Shown: positions 1 through 10,691 of the stretch, piece after piece | How the letters are laid out: each line of letters opens with the position of its first letter | How positions within the stretch are numbered: position 1 is the stretch's first letter | Assembly (NCBI GenBank): GCA_903861195.1 | Contig: CAIOTJ010000191.1 | Location: forward strand, 1 to 41,774 | Direction: 5' to 3' | DNA: 41,774 nucleotides | Source: an uncultured Planctomycetaceae bacterium | GTDB taxonomy: Bacteria; Planctomycetota; Planctomycetia; Planctomycetales; Planctomycetaceae | The notes under the pieces: model-generated | What the model was told of the DNA's origin: nothing | The model's database searches: none | The model's input: the letters and a program-made list of their open reading frames with translations, nothing else | Translations under genes and position numbers: made by a program

Positions 1-1
1 C

Positions 2-994
2 CAGCCGGTGCAGGGGGCGGTCCTCAACCGGCTGCGGCCCCCGTCGGGTTTTCCTTACAACGCGATTCACCTGAATGGCCCGGTGCTGGTTCCCGAGACC
101 CCGGCTCCGGGACAGGATGGGGGTTTTCTGGGACGCGACTTCGAACCGCTGGTGATTGGCGACGTGACCGATCCCGAACTTTCCCTCCCGTGTCTCGAAA
201 CCCGCGGCGACCTCCCCCTTCCCCGGTTGCGTCATCGCCAGAACCTCAAGCAGGCGCTCGATCTGGCGGCGCGTGAGGCCGAACGGAAGGGGGACGCCCA
301 GCCGCGACGACTGGCCGACAGCGACCTCTTGTACCGCCAGGCGTTCGACATGCTCGACCGGGCGCAGGTCCGCGAGGCGTTCGACCTGGAACGGGAACGG
401 GTGGACCTGCGGGAACGGTATGGACGGCACCGTTCGGGACAGGCGTGTCTGCTGGCCCGACGGCTGATCGAGGCAGGGGTGCCGTTGGTGACCGTGATGT
501 GGAACCACTCGATCCGCGGGCAGGACAAAACCCCCGGGCAGACCGACGCCTACGGCTGGGACACGCACAACGACATCTTCGAAGCGCTGAAGGTGCATCT
601 GCTGCCGAGGTTCGACCAGAGTTTCTCGGCCTTGCTGGAAGATCTGGAACAGCGGGGGCGGCTGGCCGAGACGCTGGTGATCTGCCTCGGAGAGTTTGGC
701 CGGGCCCCGCTGGTGGCGGTCGAACGAAACTTCGCGGGGACTGCCCCGGGGCGGAAGCATTGGGCCAGCGTCTATTCGCTGGTGGTGGCCGGGGCGGGGG
801 TGACGCCCGGGGCCATCTATGGGGCAAGCGACAAGACCGCCGCCCAGCCGGTGTCGGGGCGGGCGACCCCCGCCGACCTGACGGCGACGATCTTCTGGGC
901 GCTGGGAATCGATCCGGCGGGACACTACCACGATCTGGTCGACCGTCCCTGGCCGATCTCAACGGGTCAGCCGCTGACGGGCCTGTGGGGTTGA
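2..994 (+). CDS. DUF1501 family protein, 3' part (5' end outside window)
   Basis: The reading frame is open to the left edge, so the start lies upstream and about 330 residues are visible. The visible part matches the C-terminal two thirds of DUF1501 proteins: a YGWDTHNDIF segment, the GEFGRAP motif (usually GEFGRTP), a GRKHW motif and a closing segment on promoting the drug-free 'IYGASD' and 'GRATPADLTATIFWALGID' type. DUF1501 proteins resemble the alkaline phosphatase/sulfatase fold and are very numerous in planctomycetes, typically exported and encoded next to DUF1549/DUF1553 cytochrome-like proteins. Their biochemical role is not established. The gene converges on the kinase-like gene that follows, with 16 bases between the stop codons. 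The family assignment is firm; function is unknown. Confidence 0.9.
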   Translation, partial: QPVQGAVLNRLRPPSGFPYNAIHLNGPVLVPETPAPGQDGGFLGRDFEPLVIGDVTDPELSLPCLETRGDLPLPRLRHRQNLKQALDLAAREAERKGDAQPRRLADSDLLYRQAFDMLDRAQVREAFDLERERVDLRERYGRHRSGQACLLARRLIEAGVPLVTVMWNHSIRGQDKTPGQTDAYGWDTHNDIFEALKVHLLPRFDQSFSALLEDLEQRGRLAETLVICLGEFGRAPLVAVERNFAGTAPGRKHWASVYSLVVAGAGVTPGAIYGASDKTAAQPVSGRATPADLTATIFWALGIDPAGHYHDLVDRPWPISTGQPLTGLWG

Positions 995-1010
995 GGCGTC
1001 GGTGACGACA

Positions 1011-3419
1011 TCACCGCGTCGCGTCTGCTGCGAAAATGGACCTGTCCCCTTTTTGTGGCAACCGTGCGGGATCGCAGCCCGGGGGGTGGGTGCGGCGGAG
1101 CGCGACTCCCGGGATCCGGCCCAGGGGCTGGAGGGCGGCCCCCCGGTCGGCGGCGAATTCGAACGGGACACTCATCAAGCCCTCGACCTCCAGTTCGGGA
1201 GAGTCGATCTCGAGCGATTCGCCGGTGGAGTCCGATTGCCAGCGGACGACCGTCTGCTCGGGGGTCAGCAGGTTCCCCGCCCCGCCGATTTTCAGCCGGG
1301 GAATCCAGTCGTTCGTATACCGCGCGCTCAGCAACTGCACGAGGGCCCCCGCGGAGTCGGCGAGGTGCAGCACACTTTCTTGCAGTTCCCATTCCAGGCG
1401 GATCCCCCCGGGCGGCCCCTCTTCGCCCCACCAGCGGATGACATTCTGCAGGCCGCGCGTGGTGACATGCTGCCAACGCACCGCCAGCGGCAAGGACCGC
1501 TTCGCGCTCCCCGCAAGTTCCAGCGCGACCTCGCAGCCTTCGAACAACGATTCGCGGACCTCCACCCGGGCCACCACCTGGGGAATCACCACCGCGGCTC
1601 CTCCCTGGTGAAACTCGCAATTCAGCAGGCGCAGGCTTGAATTGCGAACGTCTCGCTCGTCGACCAGTTCCCAGCGCACCAACGCCGGCCGGGCCGCATT
1701 CCCGCGGACAGGTTCTGTCCCCAAACAGCCGACAGACACCAGTTCCACCCGCTGCGTGCGCAGGGTGAGGGCGGCCCCGGTCTCCCCCGGCTCGGTCAGC
1801 CCCCCGGCGGCGATTTCAAAGATCACATTCCGCAGGACAATGCTTTGAGCGGTGATTTCCCCCGGTTGGGCAATTTGAATCCGGGCCGGGAACTCGTCTT
1901 CCCCCTGGATGATCAGCCCCCCCACCACCGAAATGTCGTGCAGCGCGTAGACCTGGTCACCCGCCAGAGACAACACCCCGGCCGCATCGGGAGCGGGAAG
2001 CGGCCGTAGGGACGGCGAGCGCGCCACGGATGGCCCTGCGCTCTCGAGGTGGCTGGCCAGCTTGACTTCGCCGCCGGGGGGCGTGGTCCCCGACTCCGAA
2101 GCGGCGGCCGACTCTTCGCCTTCCGCCGCCGGCGGGGGCGTTGCCGCCGATTCCGGGCGCTTCGCGTCGGGCGCGCCGTTCGCCGCCAGTTCCGCGGTGC
2201 CGGTTTCAATCTGGTCGGTTTGCAGGCCGCGCAGCGACGTCTGGAATCCTGCGCGACTTGCGAAGATTCCCGCCCCTGCGAAAACCGCCAGACCGAGGGC
2301 GCCCCAGAGCGCCAGACTCAACCGTCGATGGGTCTGGCGGCTGCGGGGGAGCGCGGCGGGCTGTTCCACGGTCTGCAGAAACGTCTGCAACACCCGCGGC
2401 GGATCGGCAAGAGGACGGGGCCACTGTCGCAAGGCCGCGGCGGCTCCTGCCGGGCGCTGCGACGGATCGCGACGGGTGAGGCAGAGCAACAAGTCGGCCA
2501 GGGAAGCCGGGGTTTCCGGAGCATATTCGCGCACATCGTCGACATCGCGTGACTGGTGCCGGGAGAGCTTCACCACCGGATCGCCCGCGGGAAACGGGGG
2601 GCGTCCCACCAGCAGCTGCCACAGCAGGCAACCCAGCGCATACAGCTCGGAGGCGGGGGTGGCGGGCTGGGCCGTGCCGATCCGTTCGGGAGCAATGCCC
2701 TCGAAATGATCAGGATTCAGGCCGGAGTGCACCGTCTGTTCGGGCTCCAGAATGGGTCGCACCCCGGTATCCACGAGGATGATCTGACCACCCGTGCTGA
2801 GGCGGACATTCTCGAGCCGGAGATCGCCATGTTGCAGCCCGAGACCTTCAAGCCGCTCGAGGCTGGTGAGCAGCTGCCAGCCGATGGTGGCCACTACGGC
2901 GGGAGGAAACCGCCCGCTGCGGACCACCAGTTCGCGCAGATGGGGCCCCTCGACCCAGGGGCTGAGGAGGACCAGTCCGCGTGGTGTGGGCTGGACCTCG
3001 ATCGGACCACGGATTCCCGGAGCGGAGAGCGATCGGAGAGACTGCGCGAGCCGTTGCCAGGAGGCTGCGGAATGTTCCCGCACACCCAGGGGGCTGCGAA
3101 TCAACTTGAGGGCGACCCGTGCGCCGGACTGGGTGTGTCGTGCCTGCCAGGTCTGATTCGCGGCTCCCGCGGAGCAGGGGTGCACAAGCAGACACGGTCC
3201 GAGCAGCAGTTGATTGGGCTCGGGGGACTCGAGGATCTGAGCCTGGTAGGGGGAAAGTCGCCCGAGCTGCACAAGGGCGTCGAGCCAGACGAAGTCGAAC
3301 GGGGGGAGATCGGCGACCAATGCACCCACGCGCTTCCCGCACCGGGCGAAGTCGCGGGGGGTGCAGAGCTGGTGGTCGATGAGCCAGCGGGCCAGCTCGG
3401 GGGAGGGAGCGCGGGGCAT
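1011..3419 (-). CDS. membrane-anchored Ser/Thr kinase-like protein with divergent catalytic core
   Basis: This is an 802-residue protein from the ATG at 3419; an in-frame TTG at 3512 would add 31 residues. Order seen: an N-terminal helical region (1-75), a protein kinase-like fold (about 75-335), one membrane helix (about 367-388), then an outer part rich in short beta stretches that may form a right-handed beta-helix. In the kinase part the VAIK lysine (RVALKL, K105) and an APE motif (243-245) are present. No glycine loop is recognisable, HRD reads HGD (197-199), DLKPEN reads DLRLEN with the catalytic-loop lysine missing, and DFG reads DTG (217-219). Weak activity or a pseudokinase role is therefore possible. 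By family rules the kinase part is cytoplasmic and the C-terminal part faces the periplasm. The last codons overlap a repeat-like word (1033-1054). It is transcribed away from korA. Confidence 0.85.
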   Translation of the reverse strand: MPRAPSPELARWLIDHQLCTPRDFARCGKRVGALVADLPPFDFVWLDALVQLGRLSPYQAQILESPEPNQLLLGPCLLVHPCSAGAANQTWQARHTQSGARVALKLIRSPLGVREHSAASWQRLAQSLRSLSAPGIRGPIEVQPTPRGLVLLSPWVEGPHLRELVVRSGRFPPAVVATIGWQLLTSLERLEGLGLQHGDLRLENVRLSTGGQIILVDTGVRPILEPEQTVHSGLNPDHFEGIAPERIGTAQPATPASELYALGCLLWQLLVGRPPFPAGDPVVKLSRHQSRDVDDVREYAPETPASLADLLLCLTRRDPSQRPAGAAAALRQWPRPLADPPRVLQTFLQTVEQPAALPRSRQTHRRLSLALWGALGLAVFAGAGIFASRAGFQTSLRGLQTDQIETGTAELAANGAPDAKRPESAATPPPAAEGEESAAASESGTTPPGGEVKLASHLESAGPSVARSPSLRPLPAPDAAGVLSLAGDQVYALHDISVVGGLIIQGEDEFPARIQIAQPGEITAQSIVLRNVIFEIAAGGLTEPGETGAALTLRTQRVELVSVGCLGTEPVRGNAARPALVRWELVDERDVRNSSLRLLNCEFHQGGAAVVIPQVVARVEVRESLFEGCEVALELAGSAKRSLPLAVRWQHVTTRGLQNVIRWWGEEGPPGGIRLEWELQESVLHLADSAGALVQLLSARYTNDWIPRLKIGGAGNLLTPEQTVVRWQSDSTGESLEIDSPELEVEGLMSVPFEFAADRGAALQPLGRIPGVALRRTHPPGCDPARLPQKGDRSIFAADATR
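1033..1054. repeat. candidate dispersed repeat word inside kinase 3' end
   Basis: The sequence around GGACCTGTCC, flanked by an A-run on the left and a T-run on the right, is an imperfect palindrome. On the minus strand it reads GGGGACAGGTCC and encodes KGDRSIF near the C-terminus of the kinase-like protein. From memory, similar words recur between genes in planctomycete genomes. Only one copy is in this window, so repetition cannot be shown here. Confidence 0.3.
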
Positions 3420-3752
3420 CAGGAACGTAGGGACTTCGGGCGGGAAACGAGGAAATCTGGGGATCGATCGAAAATGGAAAGGGGATATCGCAAATTTGGG
3501 AATCCGGGGCAAGGCCCGGTTTGCACGCGGGATTTCTGCTTGAGGCGTTTCGAGATCGCCTCTACAATTAGAAATTCCACAGAGTCTGTTTGTTCGTCCG
3601 CCGCTTGCCCAGCCTTGCCAGACTTCCCGCCCGGCCTGTCATTCCCGGATTCAGTCTGAAGCCCCGGTGGAACTTCCGTCCAAGAGACCGTTTCCGGTCT
3701 GACTGGGCGTGGAGTCGGTGAGATTTGTCCAGCCTCAGGAGCTTTAAGCCCC
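3420..3752. other. divergent intergenic region, kinase-like gene / korAB
   Basis: There are 333 bases between the kinase ATG and the korA start. The stretch holds the korAB promoter (listed separately) and a leader of about 175 bases with a small AGACCG-TTTC-CGGTCT hairpin. On the minus strand a weak TTGCCC-N17-GATATC pair (3512 to 3484) could serve the kinase gene. No gene was recognised. Confidence 0.5.
3540..3568 (+). promoter_or_regulatory. predicted sigma-70-type promoter for korAB
   Basis: A -35 box TTGAGG (3540-3545) is followed after exactly 17 bases by a -10 box TACAAT (3563-3568, five of six consensus bases). Transcription would begin near 3575, giving a leader of about 177 bases. 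The match is read from sequence only. Confidence 0.55.
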
Positions 3753-5651
<1,899 letters not shown>

Positions 5652-5675
5652 TCACCCCCCAAGGCACAACACGCC

Positions 5676-6692
5676 ATGACAGCCACTCTTCCCGTACTGA
5701 CTCCGAAAGACTTCGCCAGCGATCAGGAGATTCGCTGGTGCCCGCGCTGTGGGGACTATTCGATCCTGGCGCAGGTGAAGAAGGTGTTGCCCACCCTGGG
5801 CATCCCCAAGGAAAAGTTCGTCTTCATCTCGGGCATCGGCTGCTCCAGCCGGTTCCCCTACTACGTCGACACGTACGGGTTCCACACCATCCACGGCCGG
5901 GCTCCAGCCGTGGCCACCGGTGTGAAAACCGCGCGTCCCGACCTCGATGTGTGGGTCATCACCGGTGACGGAGATGCCCTGTCGATCGGGGGCAATCACC
6001 TGATGCACATGCTGCGTCGCAATGTGAATCTGAAGGTGATTCTGTTCAACAACCAGATCTACGGGCTGACCAAGGGACAGTACTCCCCCACCAGTCCGCT
6101 GGGAGCGAAGACCAAGAGCACGCCGTACGGTTCGATCGACAACCCGCTGTCGCCGTTGGCGTATGCGATTGGCTCCGAGGCGACCTTTGTGGCCCGTTCG
6201 GTCGATGTGGACATCAAGCACCTCACCATGGTCCTCGAGCGTGCCTCCAAGCACCAGGGGACCGCCTTCGTCGAGGTCTACCAGGACTGCAACGTGTTCA
6301 ACCACGATGCATTCCTGTACGCCACCGACAAGGAAGTGAAGGGGGATAACCTGCTGTACCTCGAGCACGGCAAGCCCTTGGTCTTCGGCGCGAAGACCAA
6401 GAAGGGCATCCGGCTGAACGGAGCCACTCCCGAAGTGGTCGAACTGGGCAACGGCATCACCGAAGATGACCTGCTGTTCCACGATGAGAAGTCGGCTGAT
6501 CCCAGCCTCGCCTTCCTGCTCTCGCGGTTCAAGCATCCCGCCTTCCCCGAGCCGGTCGGCATCTTCCGCCAGGTCGACGCCCCCATCTACGACGTGGAAG
6601 TCAACAAGCAGATGCAGAGCGAACTGGCCAAGAAGGGTCAGGGAGACTTTGACAAGCTGTTCAACAGCGGCGATACGTGGGTCGTGGAATAG
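5676..6692 (+). CDS. korB: 2-oxoacid:ferredoxin oxidoreductase, beta subunit (TPP-binding)
   Basis: This 338-residue beta subunit pairs with KorA. It binds thiamine diphosphate through GDGDALSIGGNH (97-108) followed by an NN pair at 125-126, and a [4Fe-4S] cluster through four cysteines: CPRC (C22, C25), GIGC (C56) and YQDC (C205), the pattern known for this family. No extra ferredoxin domain is present, so electrons must pass to a separate ferredoxin. The length is normal. The ATG is 24 bases downstream of the korA stop. A strong intrinsic terminator lies 31 bases after the stop, closing a two-gene operon. Confidence 0.93.
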   Translation: MTATLPVLTPKDFASDQEIRWCPRCGDYSILAQVKKVLPTLGIPKEKFVFISGIGCSSRFPYYVDTYGFHTIHGRAPAVATGVKTARPDLDVWVITGDGDALSIGGNHLMHMLRRNVNLKVILFNNQIYGLTKGQYSPTSPLGAKTKSTPYGSIDNPLSPLAYAIGSEATFVARSVDVDIKHLTMVLERASKHQGTAFVEVYQDCNVFNHDAFLYATDKEVKGDNLLYLEHGKPLVFGAKTKKGIRLNGATPEVVELGNGITEDDLLFHDEKSADPSLAFLLSRFKHPAFPEPVGIFRQVDAPIYDVEVNKQMQSELAKKGQGDFDKLFNSGDTWVVE

Positions 6693-6723
6693 TCCACATC
6701 GCGGAATGCTGGTTTGAGAACTG

Positions 6724-6757
6724 ACGGCGTGCACTGCGGTGCACGCCGTTTTGTTTT
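6724..6757 (+). terminator. intrinsic terminator of korAB
   Basis: A perfect 11-bp stem (6724-6734 with 6739-6749, left arm ACGGCGTGCAC) encloses a TGCG loop. It runs into TTTTGTTTT. It starts 31 bases after the korB stop. Confidence 0.9.
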
Positions 6758-6800
6758 CGCCCCCCCCCCACATCGCCGAGGCTGCGCCCCCGGCGTGGCA

Positions 6801-6828
6801 TTGCAACCCATCCCGGCCTCATTATCAT
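6801..6828 (+). promoter_or_regulatory. predicted promoter for TatD-like gene
   Basis: TTGCAA (6801-6806), a 16-base spacer and TATCAT (6823-6828, five of six) lie downstream of the korAB terminator and 84 bases before the next start codon. The position fits, but the -35 match is only moderate. Confidence 0.4.
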
Positions 6829-6911
6829 CGGAGTGGGAGTGGCCTCATCGCGGATTGCACCGACTGCGTGCCGCTCCCCATTTTCGCCCAGCCCCGACGG
6901 AATCGTGTTCC

Positions 6912-7757
6912 ATGGACTACATCGACCCGCACGTGCACATGGTCTCACGTGTGACCGACGATTATGAACGCATGGCCCGCATGGGTTGTGTCGCCATCAG
7001 CGAGCCCGCCTTTTGGGCCGGTTTCGATCGCGGGAGTGTCGACGGATTCCGCGATTACTTTCGTCAGCTCACCGACTTCGAGCCCCGCCGTGCTGCGGCG
7101 GTGGGAATCCAGCATTACACCTGGCTCTGCATCAACGCCAAAGAGGCCGAGAATGTCTCTCTGGCCCGGGAGGTGATCGCCATGATTCCCGAGTTCCTCG
7201 GCAAACCGAATGTGCTGGGGATTGGCGAAATCGGTCTGAACAAGAACACCCTCAATGAGGCGACGGTCTTTCGTGAACAAGTTGACCTCGCCATGAAGAC
7301 CAACGAGCTGATCCTCATTCACACCCCCCACCTGCAGGACAAATACAAGGGGACCCGCATGATTGTCGACATGCTGCTCGACGACCGCCGGGTCGACCCC
7401 GCACGGGTGCTCATTGATCATGTCGAGGAACACACCGTCCGCGTCGCGCGCGATCACGGTTTCTGGTGTGCGATGACCCTTTATCCCACCACCAAATGCA
7501 CCCCCTCGCGGGCGGCCGACATCATCGAGCAATACGGCGATGACCGGATCATGGTGAACTCGGCTGGAGACTGGGGCCCCTCGAATCCTCTGGCAGTGCC
7601 CGACTTCGTGATGGAGATGCGGCGGCGGGGTCATGCCGACTCCCGGATCCGCAAAATCGTTTACGAGAACCCGCTGGAGTTCTTCCGACAGTGCCGCAAC
7701 TTCCGGTACACCCCGCCCGACACGCTGCGGGACCTCACTCCCGCGGACCCTGTCTGA
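6912..7757 (+). CDS. TatD-family / EboB-like metal-dependent hydrolase
   Basis: The protein has 281 residues from the ATG at 6912, where [10 protein letters not shown] begins directly with the HxH metal motif (H7, H9). Reading further upstream adds nothing recognisable. Likely metal ligands follow as expected for TatD-type amidohydrolases: E106 in GIGEIGL, H137 in IHTPH, H170 in IDHVEEH and D220 in NSAGDWG. The SAGDWG ending and the [11 protein letters not shown] segment recall the EboB subgroup from cyanobacterial and algal eboABCDEF clusters rather than the DNase TatD itself. No other ebo-type gene is adjacent. A single-gene transcript is likely, between the korAB terminator and a convergent operon 38 bases downstream. 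The substrate is unknown. Confidence 0.85.
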   Translation: MDYIDPHVHMVSRVTDDYERMARMGCVAISEPAFWAGFDRGSVDGFRDYFRQLTDFEPRRAAAVGIQHYTWLCINAKEAENVSLAREVIAMIPEFLGKPNVLGIGEIGLNKNTLNEATVFREQVDLAMKTNELILIHTPHLQDKYKGTRMIVDMLLDDRRVDPARVLIDHVEEHTVRVARDHGFWCAMTLYPTTKCTPSRAADIIEQYGDDRIMVNSAGDWGPSNPLAVPDFVMEMRRRGHADSRIRKIVYENPLEFFRQCRNFRYTPPDTLRDLTPADPV

Positions 7758-7795
7758 CAGTCGGGAAGACGCGACTTCCGGAATCGTTTCGGGCC

Positions 7796-8311
7796 TCAGT
7801 CAGTTCCCGCTGGCGCGGACGGCGGCGCGAACTCCCCCGGAAACCGGTTTATGGAGGCCGAGTTGGGATCCAGCAGATTCAACTGGAAACAGGCCCTGCC
7901 GGCCGGGTGATTCCAGAACGGTTCCCAGCGCCGCTGTCGCGGCAGTTCGAACCGGGCACAGAGTTCGAATTCGGTCTCACTGATTGCCCGGTATTCGTAC
8001 GGCTCTTTCGTTTCCGGATCGGAGAGGGCCAGGGCCCAGCCCACCGCGTCTCCGCGCCGGGCTTTGGCATCGATTTCCTGGAGGGTCTGCGGGAGGCGGT
8101 CGACCAGCCGCGGAACCGGCCCCGCCCGGTCGACACACAAGATCTCCAAAGCCCGGCGGATCCCCTGCAGGTCCCGCAGCCGCTGCTCGTCAATGCGTCT
8201 CAGACGCTCGCGGGCCGGGGAACCAATCTGCTGGAAGGCCCAGACCACGGCAATCGCGAAGAGCACGATCGCCCAGGCGGCGTAGGCCCGATGAATCTTG
8301 CGCAGGTTCAT
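7796..8311 (-). CDS. small membrane-anchored protein of unknown function
   Basis: This 171-residue protein was not recognised. An N-terminal membrane helix (about residues 11-29, AAWAIVLFAIAVVWAF) follows a short basic MNLRKIHRAY start. The rest is soluble, with alternating charged helices and a C-terminal part containing YEYRAISETEFELCARFELP, probably a beta segment. Topology rules suggest that the C-terminal domain is outside the cytoplasm. The start overlaps the stop of the preceding DUF5671 gene (ATGA), so the two are translationally coupled and probably act together. It is the last gene of the uppS-cdsA operon. Confidence 0.75.
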   Translation of the reverse strand: MNLRKIHRAYAAWAIVLFAIAVVWAFQQIGSPARERLRRIDEQRLRDLQGIRRALEILCVDRAGPVPRLVDRLPQTLQEIDAKARRGDAVGWALALSDPETKEPYEYRAISETEFELCARFELPRQRRWEPFWNHPAGRACFQLNLLDPNSASINRFPGEFAPPSAPAGTD

Positions 8312-8943
8312 GGGACGGCCCGACCTTCCTGCCGCACCAACAGGGCATAGTAAGAGAACACTGAAGAGGCCAACACCAGCAACACGCCGATCTTGAGCAA
8401 GGTCAGCCACTGCAACTGCCCTTCGAAGTACCAGAAGAGCAGCGCGATCAGGTTCCCCAGGATGGTCATTCCCGAGACCAACAGGATCAGCCACTGGAAG
8501 CCGCGCCGGACTGGCGTCGGCGTGGACGGCGTGTGTTCCCCCTCCTGTCGCACCGCCAGCCAGGCGATTGCGAAATACAGGGGAAAGGTCACCATCACCG
8601 CCGCCAGCGAGAACCGGTGACCGGTCAGCCCCTCTTCGGAATCGAGATTCCAGGACTGGGGATTGGCCGGGTCGGGAAAAGTACGGTCAAGGCAGCCGAA
8701 GTAGAGGATGACCAGGTGGGCGAGGGTGAACGTCAGCAGGCCGAATTCGAGGATGTTGCGAAACACCTCTCCCGCCCCGGAGAGACCGGAAGGCCGGGGA
8801 ATCGGCAGCGCGACCACCTCTTCGGCCAGTCCACGGGAGATCTCGGCCTCTTTCCAACCGGCCGAACGCAGCATGGTGTGGATTGTTGCGGCGTCGATTC
8901 CCCGCTCGCGGGCCATCCGGATGAACGTCTGCAGTTCGGCCAT
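8308..8943 (-). CDS. DUF5671-type membrane protein
   Basis: The protein has 211 residues from the ATG at 8943 (MAELQTFIRMARERG). Residues 1-45 form a helical segment (IDAATIHTMLRSAGWKEAEI) of the UBA/SHOCT-like kind often placed before such membrane regions. Then come four hydrophobic helices in the DUF5671 pattern: a first helix ending in LDRTFPDPA, a helix beginning RFSLAAVMVTFPLYF, then two more. DUF5671 has no known activity. The gene starts 32 bases after cdsA and its stop overlaps the next start by four bases. It is conceivable that it modulates the phospholipid step upstream, but that is only suggested by position. Confidence 0.8.
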   Translation of the reverse strand: MAELQTFIRMARERGIDAATIHTMLRSAGWKEAEISRGLAEEVVALPIPRPSGLSGAGEVFRNILEFGLLTFTLAHLVILYFGCLDRTFPDPANPQSWNLDSEEGLTGHRFSLAAVMVTFPLYFAIAWLAVRQEGEHTPSTPTPVRRGFQWLILLVSGMTILGNLIALLFWYFEGQLQWLTLLKIGVLLVLASSVFSYYALLVRQEGRAVP

Positions 8944-8975
8944 GCGCTGAAGACCCTCGGGAAGGGAAGCGGAAG

Positions 8976-9920
8976 TCAGTATTTGAGGGGCGGCCCGTCT
9001 GGCCCCGAACTCAGCAGCGGCAGCAAATTCCACAACAGCAGGGCCAGGGGCCCGCAGAACAACACGCTGTCGACAATGTCCAGCAACCCGCCGAATCCGG
9101 GAAACAGCGCCGGAGCGTCTTTTTGCCCCACATCCCGCTTGATCAGCGATTCGGCCAGATCCCCCAGCAGACCGGCGGCCGCGATCAGCGCTCCATAAAT
9201 CGCCAGCGCCCAGGCTGGTCCTGCCGTCTGGCCCGTCAAGGCGGGAATGGCATAACGCAACCACAGCCAGCCCCCCAGCATGCCCCCCACAATCGCGGCA
9301 ATTCCGCCGGCGACGGTCTTTCCCGGACTGATCAGCGGAGCCATCTTCCGGCCTCCCACGGCACGCCCGACAAAATAGGCCGACGTGTCGCCGCATTTCA
9401 CCGTGACCACCAGGGAAGCCAACGGCACATACGCCAGCAGTCCCTCCCCCACCCAGCGCAGTTGGGCCGTACACGAGGCGAACACCGCCACATATCCCAG
9501 CCCCAGAAACTCCGCCCCCAGGTTTTCGAGAGTGTTCCCCGGCTCACGGAAGCGGAACATGGCCCGGATGAACAGCACCATCTGGGCCAACCCCAATATC
9601 ACCATCGACGGCCCCAGTCGGGCCAGCCCCAGGCCCGGTCCTGGTGCCCCCGGTTCCGTGGTGGCCGATCCAAGTGGTCCAGCCAGGGGGATCCAATTCG
9701 CGAGCACCACCCCTCCCGCCAGAGCGGCCAGCACACGCCAGTCGAGACGAAACGTCCGAACGTTCAACAGGCTGACGTATTCCCAGCACATGCGCAAGGA
9801 AATTGACAGGACCAACAGCGCCAGCAGGGGGGCCCGTGGGCCCAGCCGCAGATCGGCCCACAACAGCGCCACAAACGCCGCGATCAGGATGGGCCCGAAG
9901 ACCAGTCGCCAAAACAGCAT
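8976..9920 (-). CDS. cdsA: phosphatidate cytidylyltransferase
   Basis: CdsA converts phosphatidate and CTP to CDP-diacylglycerol and diphosphate at the inner membrane, the entry to phosphatidylglycerol and phosphatidylethanolamine synthesis. The 314-residue protein has about eight hydrophobic helices. The C-terminal signature is present as SLIKRDVGQKDAPALFPGFG followed by GLLDIVDS; the usual PGHGG histidine is phenylalanine and DRxD reads DIVD, variants tolerated in divergent members. GDTSAYFVGR and SPGKTVAGG, also typical, are present. It begins nine bases after the uppS stop, an arrangement common in bacteria (uppS-cdsA), although dxr and rseP do not follow here. Confidence 0.92.
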   Translation of the reverse strand: MLFWRLVFGPILIAAFVALLWADLRLGPRAPLLALLVLSISLRMCWEYVSLLNVRTFRLDWRVLAALAGGVVLANWIPLAGPLGSATTEPGAPGPGLGLARLGPSMVILGLAQMVLFIRAMFRFREPGNTLENLGAEFLGLGYVAVFASCTAQLRWVGEGLLAYVPLASLVVTVKCGDTSAYFVGRAVGGRKMAPLISPGKTVAGGIAAIVGGMLGGWLWLRYAIPALTGQTAGPAWALAIYGALIAAAGLLGDLAESLIKRDVGQKDAPALFPGFGGLLDIVDSVLFCGPLALLLWNLLPLLSSGPDGPPLKY

Positions 9921-9929
9921 GTGAGGGGT

Positions 9930-10687
<758 letters not shown>

Positions 10688-10691
<4 letters not shown>

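Noticed and set aside
1000-1016. CGGTGA-CGACA-TCACCG hairpin between the convergent stop codons as a terminator
   Set aside because: Only a six-base stem and no T tract on either strand.
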